From positions 1 through 33,268 of the forward strand of contig CAMDLO010000018.1 of the NCBI GenBank assembly GCA_945901765.1: a DNA stretch of 33,268 nt, given 5' to 3'. Positions 16,189 through 24,420 of the stretch are shown here, piece after piece. Source of the DNA: Cyanobium sp. NIES-981 (GTDB lineage: Bacteria > Cyanobacteriota > Cyanobacteriia > PCC-6307 > Cyanobiaceae). Within the stretch, counting starts at the first letter, position 1. Each line of letters begins with the position of its first letter. The notes beneath the pieces were generated by a model, which was given only the letters and a program-made list of their open reading frames with translations, had not been told where the DNA came from and did not search any database. The position numbers and the translations under genes were made by a program.

Positions 16189-16652
16189 GAGCCCGCTTGG
16201 ATTTCACCGGTGCGCAGGTCCTGCTGCACCTCAGCCAGCACCACCGGTGCACTGCGACCCGGGCCGGCCGTCTCGACCCGCCGCAGGCGCACCCGCACAC
16301 GGCCGTCGTCGCTCTGGCGGCCGTTGCCGCGGAGGTTGCGGGCCACCTGTTCGATCGATGGGGCCGCAGCGGCGAGGGGCAGGTCGGCTGGGGCGGCGGC
16401 AATCACCAGGTCCCCGCCGTTGTCGAACACCACGGGCACGCTCACCGCTCCTGCCACGGTGACCCTGGGGCGATAGCTCACCGCGAAGGCCAGGCAGGAG
16501 AGCGCCAGCAACGCAGTGAAGCTGGTGATGCCGACCAGCCGGAAGCGGATTCCCCAGCGCAGCAGGAAGCCCGCGCTGGTCAGCAGGGCCAGTACCCCAC
16601 TGGCGGCACCCAGCCATTCGCCGGCCACCAGCAGGATCGGGTCGGCGCTCAT
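16185..16652 (-). CDS. ycf51: Ycf51 family protein (DUF2518)
   Basis: This is a 155-aa protein with two N-terminal membrane segments (LLVAGEWLGAASGVLALLTSAGFLL and LVGITSFTALLALSCLAFAV) joined by LRWGIRFRLVGITSF, the hallmark of the Ycf51/DUF2518 family of cyanobacteria and red-algal plastids. The soluble part has VPVVFDNGGDLVIAAAPAD, VARNLRGNGRQ and VVLAEVQQDL, all at expected places. The family has no established function. The track start at 16673 is TTG; the ATG at 16652 gives a normal N-terminus. It is the first gene of a five-gene unit and is divergent from tamB, with a shared AT-rich promoter region. Confidence 0.82.
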   Translation of the reverse strand: MSADPILLVAGEWLGAASGVLALLTSAGFLLRWGIRFRLVGITSFTALLALSCLAFAVSYRPRVTVAGAVSVPVVFDNGGDLVIAAAPADLPLAAAAPSIEQVARNLRGNGRQSDDGRVRVRLRRVETAGPGRSAPVVLAEVQQDLRTGEIQAGS

Positions 16653-16677
16653 CAGCTCATCGCAGCTGGACAACGAC

Positions 16678-16685
16678 CTTATATT
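16678..16685. promoter_or_regulatory. Shared AT island between ycf51 and tamB, overlapping -10-like boxes
   Basis: In an otherwise GC-rich 65-bp gap, CTTATATT holds TATATT for the tamB direction and TATAAG for the ycf51 direction. The predicted starts would fall about 20-30 nt before each start codon. No good -35 was found on either strand, so the call rests on the -10-like matches only. Confidence 0.35.
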
Positions 16686-16717
16686 GCGCCCGTCGCGGCG
16701 CTGGATCTCCGGGTTTC

Positions 16718-19700
16718 ATGGCGGAGTTGCCAGATTCAGGCCCGCCTTCTCCCGGTTCATCCGCTTCAGGGTCATCAGCTTCAGGGCCATCAGCTTCTGG
16801 GTTACCCGCTTCAGGGCCATCCCTACCAGTCGATCCCCCCGCGGCCCCAGCTCGCAGCCCCCAGTCCCGGCTGCGGCCACTCCCCCTGCTGCTGGCACTT
16901 GGGGCCGGATCTGCGGGTCTGATCGGCTTGGCCCTCACCATGGCGGACCGGCTGGCCGAGTCGCTCTACGACCGTCACCGCCTTCAGCTGGAGCGTCAGC
17001 TGGGGGCGGTGTTGGGTCACCAGCTGGTGCTGGGGCCCTATCGCGGCATCAGCTGGTTTGGTCTGCAACTCGGTGAGACCAAACTGCTGCCTGAGAGCGA
17101 CGATCCATCGAGGATCACCGCCAGTGGTCTGGCTCTGAGCCTGGATCCGCTCAGCAGCCTGCGCCGTCGCCTGCCGGTGCTGGAGCTTCGCCTTGATGGC
17201 CTTGATCTGGATCTGCGGCGCAACCTGGCAGGCGGAGTCTGGCGCTTTGGCCCTGTCGTTTCCGGCCAGGCTCCTCCGCGGCTGGATCTGCGCCTGCGCC
17301 TCGGCCGCTCCGCCCGTCTGCGTGCCCCCGATCTGCGTCTCGATGTGCCCGTTCAGGGCCAGGTGTCGATCAGCCCGCACCGTCAGGAGATCGCCGCTGG
17401 GCTCAGTTTTGGCTCACCCGGTGCAGGCCCCGCTCCGCTGCAGCTTGTGGGCGGGGGCAACTGGTCGCAGGGGCGCTGGCGCGGCTCCCTGCTCACGCGC
17501 CGGTTCGATCTGGCCCAGCTCACCCCCTCTCTGGCTCTGCCTGGCCAGCTGCGTGGCCGAGCCGATGGCCGCCTGCAGCTGGCCTGGGCCCGCAACCGTC
17601 CCCAGTGCCAGGGCGACCTGCGGCTGCGCGGTGTGAGCTGGCGGAGCGGCCCTGACCAGCCGTCCGTCGAGCTGGCGTCACCGCTTCTCCAATGTCGTGA
17701 GGGCACCGTCCGCTTGCCGTCCACCCCCTGGCGCTGGGGGAAGCTGGGCGGCCAGGTGGCCCTGCGGGCCGGCTGGGGAGAGCGCCAGCTGACGGTTGAG
17801 GCGATCGAGATGCGCCGCGGGGCCTCCTGGTTGCGCGGCCGGGGCCGGGTCGGCAGCCGGCTCGATCTGACCGGCCGCTGGCGGCTTCAGCCCGGGGATC
17901 TCCCTCTGCCGAGCGGCATCCCTGCCGGCCTGATCGGTGGAGAGGTGGTTGGTGACCTGCAGCTGGCGGGCAGCTGGCGCCAACCGACGTTCACCAGCAA
18001 CCTCCGCCAGAGCGTCAATCCCCTGCTCGCCGCCTGGCGGGCCCAGCTGGTCTGGCGCAACGATTGGCTGCTGCTGACGGCATTCAACAGTGACCATCTG
18101 CAGGCCCGTGGCCGCCTGCCCCTCGGCCTGAGCGGCGGCAGGGGCGTGCGTGTCGGTGATCTCACGCTCGAGACGCGGCTGCGCGCCTATCCCCTGCAGC
18201 GGCTCGGCCCCCTGTTCGGCACCCAGCTGGGTGGTCTGCTCTCCGCCGAGGGCACCGTGCGCGGTCCGCTTGCAGCGTTGACGCCCGCCTTCCAACTCCA
18301 GGTCGAGCGGCCCCGGGCCGGTCCCCTGCAGCTGGCGGAGCGCTGGCAGGGCAGCTGGCAGGGTGAACCCACAGGCGGCGGCCGACTGGCGATGCGGCCC
18401 AGCGGACGGGAGGGCCTGCTGCAGGCTCGCCTTGATCGGCGCTGGGTGCCGGTGGCCATCAGCCTCGATCGCCAGGGGGGCCGCCTTCAGCTGGATGGCA
18501 GCCCGCGGGCCTACCGATGGCAGGCGCGGGCGTTCCCCCTGGCTGGTCTGCAGCTGGCGCTCGGCTCGAGGGGGCTGTTCCAGTCCCTGCAGGGCCAACT
18601 GGCCGGTGCTGGTGTGCTCGAACTGCAGCCCTTGGCGTTTCGTGGCCGCGTGGAGCTCGAGCGGGCCGGCGTGCTGGGCGTGACGGCGTCGCGGGTGCGG
18701 CTTGAGGGTGCATACGCCCAGCGCCGCTACCAGGCCCGGGGCGCGGTGGCGCTGCTGGATGGCGGCACCCTGGACCTCGACTGGAGCGGCCGCTGGCGTG
18801 GGGCCTACCAGGCCCGCATCCGGGGCGAGTCGCTCAGCGACAGCCTGGTGCGCCAGCTTCTGGACGCCTGGCCCCGCTGGCATGGCCGCCAGGCGGCCGT
18901 CCCTGGACGGGCCGCTGATCTGGGTTCCCTGCTGATCGACACCCTCGGCGCGAGCATCGATGCCCAGCTCGCCGCACTCAACCGTGCCCATGCGGCTGCG
19001 GCCTTCGGCCTCCAGCAGCAGCGGCTCACTCTCTCCAGCGCGGAGCGGCTGGACCGCCTTGCCGCCCGCTTCAATCTCACCGCTGACCTCAGCGGTCCCC
19101 GCCTGATCGATACCCGGGTCGATCTTCAGATGAGCGGTCATCTCTGGTTGCCCGGTCAGGATCGGGACCAGGCTCTGACCGGCGATCCGCTGCGTCTGTC
19201 GCTGCAGGGGCCTGTGCGGCTTGGCGGCGGTCAGTTGTCGCTTTCCGGGGTGCCCCTGGCCCTGTTGGCCCTGCTCACCCCGGTGCCGGCGGAACTGCGG
19301 GGCACCCTGGCAGCACAGGTGCGCTACCGCCTGGCCAGCACGCCTGCTCTGGCGGTCGATCTGGCCCTCGAGGAGGCCGGTCTCGGGGAGACTGACCTCA
19401 GCCTGGAGCGCGGTACCGTCAGCCTCGAGGGGGACGCCCTGCAGCTCGATCTCGCCCTTCGGGCCGCTGAGGCCGGCGGGGGGATCGAGCTGGTGGGCCA
19501 GGTGCCGCTCGATCCCCGTCAGGACGGCGTGGAACTGCGGCTCAGCAGCCGGGATGACGGTCTGCTGTTTCTGAGTCGTCTGGCGGGTCCCGGTGTCCGC
19601 TGGAAAGATGGTCGCGCCGACCTGCAGCTGCTCGTGCGCGGCAGCCTGCAGCGCCCCCTGGCCAACGGCTTCCTGCGGGTGCAGAACGGCGAACTGGACC

Positions 19701-21124
19701 TGGCCGGACAGCCGGTGCAGGAGCTGCAGGCCACGGTGCTGTTCGACTTCGAGCAGCTGATCCTGCAGGAGTTCAAGGCGCAGGTGGCCCGTCAGGGCAA
19801 GCTCAGCGGCGCCGGCAGTCTGGGCCTGTTCAGCCCCGAGCTCACCAGTGAGGGCAAGCCGGCGCAGCTCACCTTCCAGGTTCAGGACGTGCCGGTCAGC
19901 TTTCCTCGGATCCGGGCGATCAGCAACGGCGAACTGGTCGCCGGAGGCAGTTTGGCAGGCCTGCTCGTGAGCGGTGAGCTCGCTCTCGCCAAGGGGGCGA
20001 TCAATGTTCAACCCGGCCAGCTGGAGCCGGAGAATGCCACCGCTCCGACCGACTCCGCCCCTGACACCGCCCCCGACACCGCCTCCAAGGCCGCCAAGAA
20101 GGCCGCCACCGTGACAGAGCTGGCGGAGCAGCGCTGGACCTTTGAGAAGCCGCTGGTGCTGTTCGGCGCGGAGGTGGAGAGCAGGACCAGCGAGCAGCTG
20201 CGCGCCCTGATTCCCAACCTGAGCCGGGTGCGCTTTGAGGATCTGCGCCTGCGGCTTGGCCCAGATCTGGCCGTGGCCGTACCCGGTCTGGCCAACTTCC
20301 AGACCGAGGGCAACCTGCGTATCGAGGGTCCCTTCGATCCGTCGATCACCGCCCGCGGCGTGCTGCGCCTGCGCCAGGGCAGGCTCGGTCTGTTCACCAC
20401 CACCTTCACGCTTGATCCCGGCGCCCCCAACGTGGCGGTCTTCACGCCGTCGATGGGGCTGATTCCCTATCTCGACATCACCCTGCGCACCCGCGTCTCC
20501 GACAGCCTCAATGTCGGTGGTGTCTACAGCGAGGCCAGCGGTGGTGCTCCGCAGCTGGCCCCCTCGGTGGCCCAGCTTGAAAGCCAGGGGGCGTTCAGCT
20601 CTCTCAATCAGCTCAACCTGGTGCAGGTGTACCTGAGCGTGAGCGGACCGGCGGACCGGCTTGCCGACAACATCAGTCTGCGCAGCAGCCCTCCCCTGCC
20701 GCAGCAGCGGTTGCTGGCGCTGATCGGCGGCAACTCGCTGGCGGGGGTGGTTGGGTCCGGTGCCGGTGCCGCGTTGGCCACGGTGCTCGGTCAGTCGCTG
20801 CTCTCGCCGATCCTCGGCACCCTCGGCGATGCCTTCGGTCAGCGGCTGAGCCTGGCCATCTATCCGGCCTATGTGAACCAGGCGGTCAACCGCTCCTCCG
20901 AGCAGCGCTCCGAACGGGTGCCGCCGCAGCTCGTGGTCGCCACCGAAGTCGGACTCGACCTCACGGACCGGCTCAGTGCTTCAGTGCTGGCAGCGCCCAA
21001 TGTCGACAACGTGCCCCCCCAGCTCAATCTCACCCTCAAGGCGTCCGAACTGATCAACCTGCAGGGTTCGGTCGACACCGAAGGGGCCTGGCAGACCCAG
21101 CTGCAGGTGTTCTTCCGGTTCTGA
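16718..21124 (+). CDS. tamB: TamB/DUF490-family translocation and assembly protein
   Basis: The 1468-aa protein has the TamB layout. A Ser/Pro-rich cytoplasmic leader (residues 1-50) precedes one membrane anchor (PLLLALGAGSAGLIGLALTM, about 56-75). A long periplasmic stretch of beta-rich repeats follows, then the DUF490 domain (about 1080-1468). The domain shows ISNGELVAGGSLAGLLVSG, NLRIEGPFDPSITARGVLRLRQGRL, LIPYLDITLRTRVSDSLNVGG and PPLPQQRLLALIGGNSLAG, and ends in an aromatic FFRF. Family members form hydrophobic-groove bridges between the inner and outer membrane and help outer-membrane protein assembly or lipid transport. A low-complexity Thr/Ala/Lys insert (DSAPDTAPDTASKAAKKAA) interrupts the domain. 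The stop overlaps the ROK gene start (TGATG). Confidence 0.92.
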   Translation: MAELPDSGPPSPGSSASGSSASGPSASGLPASGPSLPVDPPAAPARSPQSRLRPLPLLLALGAGSAGLIGLALTMADRLAESLYDRHRLQLERQLGAVLGHQLVLGPYRGISWFGLQLGETKLLPESDDPSRITASGLALSLDPLSSLRRRLPVLELRLDGLDLDLRRNLAGGVWRFGPVVSGQAPPRLDLRLRLGRSARLRAPDLRLDVPVQGQVSISPHRQEIAAGLSFGSPGAGPAPLQLVGGGNWSQGRWRGSLLTRRFDLAQLTPSLALPGQLRGRADGRLQLAWARNRPQCQGDLRLRGVSWRSGPDQPSVELASPLLQCREGTVRLPSTPWRWGKLGGQVALRAGWGERQLTVEAIEMRRGASWLRGRGRVGSRLDLTGRWRLQPGDLPLPSGIPAGLIGGEVVGDLQLAGSWRQPTFTSNLRQSVNPLLAAWRAQLVWRNDWLLLTAFNSDHLQARGRLPLGLSGGRGVRVGDLTLETRLRAYPLQRLGPLFGTQLGGLLSAEGTVRGPLAALTPAFQLQVERPRAGPLQLAERWQGSWQGEPTGGGRLAMRPSGREGLLQARLDRRWVPVAISLDRQGGRLQLDGSPRAYRWQARAFPLAGLQLALGSRGLFQSLQGQLAGAGVLELQPLAFRGRVELERAGVLGVTASRVRLEGAYAQRRYQARGAVALLDGGTLDLDWSGRWRGAYQARIRGESLSDSLVRQLLDAWPRWHGRQAAVPGRAADLGSLLIDTLGASIDAQLAALNRAHAAAAFGLQQQRLTLSSAERLDRLAARFNLTADLSGPRLIDTRVDLQMSGHLWLPGQDRDQALTGDPLRLSLQGPVRLGGGQLSLSGVPLALLALLTPVPAELRGTLAAQVRYRLASTPALAVDLALEEAGLGETDLSLERGTVSLEGDALQLDLALRAAEAGGGIELVGQVPLDPRQDGVELRLSSRDDGLLFLSRLAGPGVRWKDGRADLQLLVRGSLQRPLANGFLRVQNGELDLAGQPVQELQATVLFDFEQLILQEFKAQVARQGKLSGAGSLGLFSPELTSEGKPAQLTFQVQDVPVSFPRIRAISNGELVAGGSLAGLLVSGELALAKGAINVQPGQLEPENATAPTDSAPDTAPDTASKAAKKAATVTELAEQRWTFEKPLVLFGAEVESRTSEQLRALIPNLSRVRFEDLRLRLGPDLAVAVPGLANFQTEGNLRIEGPFDPSITARGVLRLRQGRLGLFTTTFTLDPGAPNVAVFTPSMGLIPYLDITLRTRVSDSLNVGGVYSEASGGAPQLAPSVAQLESQGAFSSLNQLNLVQVYLSVSGPADRLADNISLRSSPPLPQQRLLALIGGNSLAGVVGSGAGAALATVLGQSLLSPILGTLGDAFGQRLSLAIYPAYVNQAVNRSSEQRSERVPPQLVVATEVGLDLTDRLSASVLAAPNVDNVPPQLNLTLKASELINLQGSVDTEGAWQTQLQVFFRF
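16760..16819 (+). repeat. Four 15-bp tandem repeats in the tamB leader
   Basis: Four near-identical 15-bp units built on GCTTCAGGG encode SASGS, SASGP, SASGL and PASGP at residues 15-34 of TamB, in the predicted cytoplasmic leader. In-frame units can expand or contract without breaking the reading frame. Confidence 0.8.
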
Positions 21125-22047
21125 TGGCCATGCCCGACCCAGGCCTGCCCGTGGCGGCAGCGGCTGACCAGCTGATCGGTATCGACCTCGGCGGAACAGC
21201 GATCAAGCTGGGGCGGTTTGACCGTGCCGGCACCCTGCTGGCGGCGCGGCAGGTGCCCACACCTCGACCGGCCATGCCCGGGGCGGTCTGCGTGGCCATC
21301 GCCGAGGCCGTGGCCGACCTCGACCCCGATCGCCTGGCCCCCCTGGTGGGGATCGGTCACCCTGGACCCAGCGACCGCCAGTGCCGCATCGCCCGCATCG
21401 CCATCAATCTGCCCGGCTGGTATGACGTGCCTCTGGCCGATTGGCTGGAGCCCCTGCTGGACCGGCGCGTGACCTGTGCCAACGATGCCAACTGTGCCCT
21501 GATCGGCGAGCGTTGGCATGGGGCGGCCCGGGGTGCCGCCGACGTGGTTCTGCTCACCCTTGGCACCGGCGTTGGTGGTGCCGTACTGCTGAACGGTGAG
21601 CTGTTCACAGGCCAGGGGGGGGCGGCGGCTGAACCGGGTCTGATCGCTGTTCAGCCGGATGGCCCGCCCTGCAACAGCGGCAATCGCGGCTCCCTGGAGA
21701 GCTTCTGCAGCATCACCGGCCTGGCCAGGCTCAGCCCCCTGGATCCACCGGAGCTGCGTCGTCGGGCCGAAGCCGGTGATGGCCAGGCCCTGGCGGTGTG
21801 GCAGACCTACGGGGAACACCTCGGCATCGGCATCAGCTCCCTGCTCTATGTGCTGACGCCCCAGCTGGTGTTGCTGGGAGGCGGTCTCAGTGCCGCCAGT
21901 CATCTGTTTCTGCCGGCGGTCTGGCAGACGGTGACGGCCAGGGTTCTCGCCGTGAGCCGCGAGGGTCTGCGGATTGAGCGCTGCGCACTCGGTAATGGGG
22001 CTGGTCGGCTCGGCGCGGCGCGGCTGGCGCTGGAGCGTTTGGGCTAG
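21124..22047 (+). CDS. ROK-family sugar kinase-like protein with degenerate zinc site
   Basis: The 307-aa protein has the ASKHA phosphate-binding start LIGIDLGGTAIKLGRF, catalytic Asp121 in CANDANCALIGE, and TLGTGVGGAVLLNG. ROK kinases phosphorylate glucose or similar sugars with ATP. The usual zinc motif (E-x-G-H ... C-x-C-G-x-x-G-C) reads EPGL...CNSGNRGSLE here: the His is Leu173, and the second and third Cys are Ser185 and Ser190, so only Cys183 remains. Zinc binding is therefore unlikely, while the sugar and nucleotide motifs are intact. The start overlaps the tamB stop by one base. A second, unrelated glucokinase gene is at 31938-32951. The substrate may be glucose or another hexose. Confidence 0.85.
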   Translation: MAMPDPGLPVAAAADQLIGIDLGGTAIKLGRFDRAGTLLAARQVPTPRPAMPGAVCVAIAEAVADLDPDRLAPLVGIGHPGPSDRQCRIARIAINLPGWYDVPLADWLEPLLDRRVTCANDANCALIGERWHGAARGAADVVLLTLGTGVGGAVLLNGELFTGQGGAAAEPGLIAVQPDGPPCNSGNRGSLESFCSITGLARLSPLDPPELRRRAEAGDGQALAVWQTYGEHLGIGISSLLYVLTPQLVLLGGGLSAASHLFLPAVWQTVTARVLAVSREGLRIERCALGNGAGRLGAARLALERLG

Positions 22048-22062
22048 CGACAGCGGCTTGGG

Positions 22063-23472
22063 ATGATGGTCTGCATGAACAGCCCTGCTTTCAGCCCTGC
22101 CGCCGCCCTTGCTGGCCAGGCCACCCCTGGCGGCGTTCCGGATGCCGGTGTCAACGCTGCGGATGGCGCCGTGGTGCCGGAGCCAGGCCCCGAGCTGCTC
22201 CGCCGCGCTGTCGCGGTGCGCCGCAGCGCCACCGCCCTGGGTCAGTGCGGTGATCAGCAGCGCCAGGCCGCCGTGCTGGCCATGGCTGAAGCCCTGGAAG
22301 CCGGACAGGCTGAGATTCTGGCGGCCAATCAGGCGGATCTGGCGGACGCCGTCGCCGGCGGGTTGGCACCGAGCCTGGTGGCTCGGCTGAAGCTCGATGC
22401 AGCCAAGCTGGCCGGAGCGATCGAAGGGGTGCGTCAGGTGGCCGCCCTGCCCGACCCGCTGGGTCGCCGCCAGCTGCACACCGAACTCGACCAGGGACTG
22501 GTACTGGAACGGGTCACCGTGCCGCTGGGGGTGCTCGGCGTGATCTTCGAGGCCAGGCCCGATGCGGTGATGCAGATCGCCTCTCTGGCGATCCGTTCCG
22601 GCAATGGCGCCCTGCTCAAGGGGGGGCGCGAGGCCCAGCGCAGCTGTGCGGCCATCCACGCGGCGTTACGGCAGGGGCTCACCGGCACGGGCGTGGACCC
22701 AGCCGTGCTCGAACTGCTCACCAGTCGCCAGGAGAGCTTGGCTATGTTGCGCCTGGATGGATTGGTCGACCTGATCATTCCGCGGGGCTCCAATGCCCTG
22801 GTGCGTTTCATCCAGGACAACACCCGCATCCCGGTGCTGGGCCATGCCGATGGGGTCTGCCATCTGTATGTGGACCGGCAGGTGGATCTGAGCCAGGCCC
22901 TGCGCATCGCCCTCGATGCCAAGACCCAGTATCCGGCGGCCTGCAATGCGATCGAAACGCTGCTGGTGCACCGCGCGGTCGCTCCCGCCTTCCTCGCCCT
23001 GGCAGTACCCGCCTTTGCTGCAGCCGGAGTGGACCTGCGCGGCGATGCGGAGGCCATGGCCCTCGGCGTGCCCTCGGCCGCTCGTGACGACGACTGGCGC
23101 GCCGAGTACTCCGATCTGATCCTGGCCGTGCGACTGGTGGACGATCTGGATCAGGCGCTCGAGCACATCCGTCTGCATGGCTCACGCCACACCGAGGCGA
23201 TCTGCACCACTGACCCCACGGCGGCTGACCGGTTTTTGGCGGCCGTCGACAGTGCCGGCGTGTTCCTGAACTGCTCCACCCGCTTCGCCGATGGCTTCCG
23301 CTACGGCTTCGGCGCCGAGGTGGGCATCTCCACCCAGACCCTGCCGCCCCGCGGTCCGGTGGGTCTGGAGGGTCTGGTCACCTATCGCTATCGCCTGCGC
23401 GGTGATGGCCATATCGCCGCCGACTACGTCAGTGGTGCGCGTCGCTTCAGCCATTGCCCCCTGCCGCTGTGA
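22063..23472 (+). CDS. proA: Gamma-glutamyl phosphate reductase
   Basis: ProA reduces gamma-glutamyl phosphate to glutamate semialdehyde with NADPH, the second step of proline synthesis. The 469-aa protein has the aldehyde-dehydrogenase fold, with [54 protein letters not shown] and the catalytic cysteine Cys294 in [13 protein letters not shown]. The C-terminal [31 protein letters not shown] is diagnostic. It is about 50 residues longer than E. coli ProA because of an Ala/Gly/Pro-rich N-terminal extension; ATGs at 22063, 22066 and 22075 are all possible starts. It follows the ROK gene after 15 nt and overlaps folB by 4 nt. Confidence 0.97.
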   Translation: MMVCMNSPAFSPAAALAGQATPGGVPDAGVNAADGAVVPEPGPELLRRAVAVRRSATALGQCGDQQRQAAVLAMAEALEAGQAEILAANQADLADAVAGGLAPSLVARLKLDAAKLAGAIEGVRQVAALPDPLGRRQLHTELDQGLVLERVTVPLGVLGVIFEARPDAVMQIASLAIRSGNGALLKGGREAQRSCAAIHAALRQGLTGTGVDPAVLELLTSRQESLAMLRLDGLVDLIIPRGSNALVRFIQDNTRIPVLGHADGVCHLYVDRQVDLSQALRIALDAKTQYPAACNAIETLLVHRAVAPAFLALAVPAFAAAGVDLRGDAEAMALGVPSAARDDDWRAEYSDLILAVRLVDDLDQALEHIRLHGSRHTEAICTTDPTAADRFLAAVDSAGVFLNCSTRFADGFRYGFGAEVGISTQTLPPRGPVGLEGLVTYRYRLRGDGHIAADYVSGARRFSHCPLPL

Positions 23473-23873
23473 CGGCGGTGCGGATTGCTGATGGAGCGGG
23501 CGAGGAGGCCATCGTGGTGCGGGGTCTACGTCTCTGGGCTCATGTGGGGGTGCTGCCGTTCGAGCGGGAGCAGGGCCAGTGGTTCGAGCTGGATCTGGTG
23601 CTTTCCGCTCCGGTGGCAGCGGCGGGCTGCAGCGACCGGCTCGCTGACACCCTCGACTATTCCCTCCTGATCCGGGTGTTGCAGGCCCAGGCCCGTCAGA
23701 TCCGCTGTCAGACCCTCGAGCACTACGCCGAACGGATCCTTCGGCAGATCGCCGAGGCCTTCGGGCCGCTGCCGGTGGCGCTGGAGCTGCGCAAATGTGC
23801 CGCCCCCGTTCCCGGGTTCAGCGGCCAGGTGGGGATCAGGCGCTGCGGTCCGCTGCCGCCAGCCTCACCCTGA
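23469..23873 (+). CDS. folB: Dihydroneopterin aldolase
   Basis: FolB cleaves 7,8-dihydroneopterin to 6-hydroxymethyl-dihydropterin and glycolaldehyde in folate synthesis. The 134-aa protein has [26 protein letters not shown], the standard N-terminal strand with the pterin-binding Glu region, [21 protein letters not shown] with the pterin-anchoring Glu, and the catalytic Lys in [15 protein letters not shown]. The track start at 23454 would overlap proA by 19 nt; the GTG at 23469 gives a GTGA overlap and is preferred. Its last 38 nt overlap the convergent DOMON-like gene on the other strand. Confidence 0.93.
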   Translation: MTAVRIADGAGEEAIVVRGLRLWAHVGVLPFEREQGQWFELDLVLSAPVAAAGCSDRLADTLDYSLLIRVLQAQARQIRCQTLEHYAERILRQIAEAFGPLPVALELRKCAAPVPGFSGQVGIRRCGPLPPASP

Positions 23874-24420
23874 ATCCCTCGCGCCGGTGAAAGTCGGCCT
23901 CAGCTGCTGGATGGCACAGCGCCCAGTACTCCAGCTCCCGGTCGTTCCGCTCCAGCACGGCCGTCAGTGCCACCTCCAGCCTTTCCGCCGCTGCCAGCTC
24001 GGCCGGCAGGCTGAGCTGGGCCTGGAGGCTGGCCAGCTCCGGTTCGATCCGCCACTGAATGGGCACCGCCTGGCAGCTGATCTCCGGCCGCAGGTTGCGC
24101 CGGTACCCATCGAGTCGGTAAAAATTCCAGGCGCCGCTGGGGGCCAGATTCAGTTCCCAGTAGCGATCTTCCCCTGGAATGGCCAGGAAGGCCTCGAAAC
24201 AGGTGTGTTGCCAGAGATGGTCGCAGCGGCTGGGCTGCTGCAGCGCTGCCGGAACGACCAGGGCCGCCGTGCTGCCCCTGAGTCTGTAGTGCAGGTCGAG
24301 GGTCGGTGCATCCAGCCCTCGCCAGGCCAGATCAGCCTCCAGGCTGACGGGCAGCCCTGCGGCTGAGCCGCCATTGGCTGCAATCGCTTCAAAGCGCAGC
24401 AGGGGGAGCGATTGCAGCAT
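23836..24420 (-). CDS. DOMON-like domain protein
   Basis: The 194-aa beta-rich soluble protein has no signal peptide. DLHYRLRGS, CDHLWQHTCFEAFLAIPGEDRYWELNLAPSGAWNFYRLDGYR and [22 protein letters not shown] match the DOMON-like family (the cd09627 type, sometimes fused to or near MurB) of bacteria. Related folds bind sugars or haem, but this family has no established role. The ATG overlaps the stop of the NahK-like kinase gene by one base (TGATG), so the two are translationally coupled. The 3' end overlaps folB by 38 nt convergently. A carbohydrate-binding partner role for the kinase is inference. Confidence 0.72.
   Translation of the reverse strand: MLQSLPLLRFEAIAANGGSAAGLPVSLEADLAWRGLDAPTLDLHYRLRGSTAALVVPAALQQPSRCDHLWQHTCFEAFLAIPGEDRYWELNLAPSGAWNFYRLDGYRRNLRPEISCQAVPIQWRIEPELASLQAQLSLPAELAAAERLEVALTAVLERNDRELEYWALCHPAAEADFHRREGFRVRLAAADRSA

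Noticed and set aside
17678-20011. 777-aa minus-strand ORF inside tamB
   Set aside because: It is a shadow of tamB, Gln/Ala/Gly-rich and without membrane, signal or family motifs, while the sense frame has clear TamB features.
20869-22659. 596-aa minus-strand ORF
   Set aside because: It crosses the ends of tamB, the ROK gene and proA on the opposite strand, all of which have recognisable products. It shows no motif.
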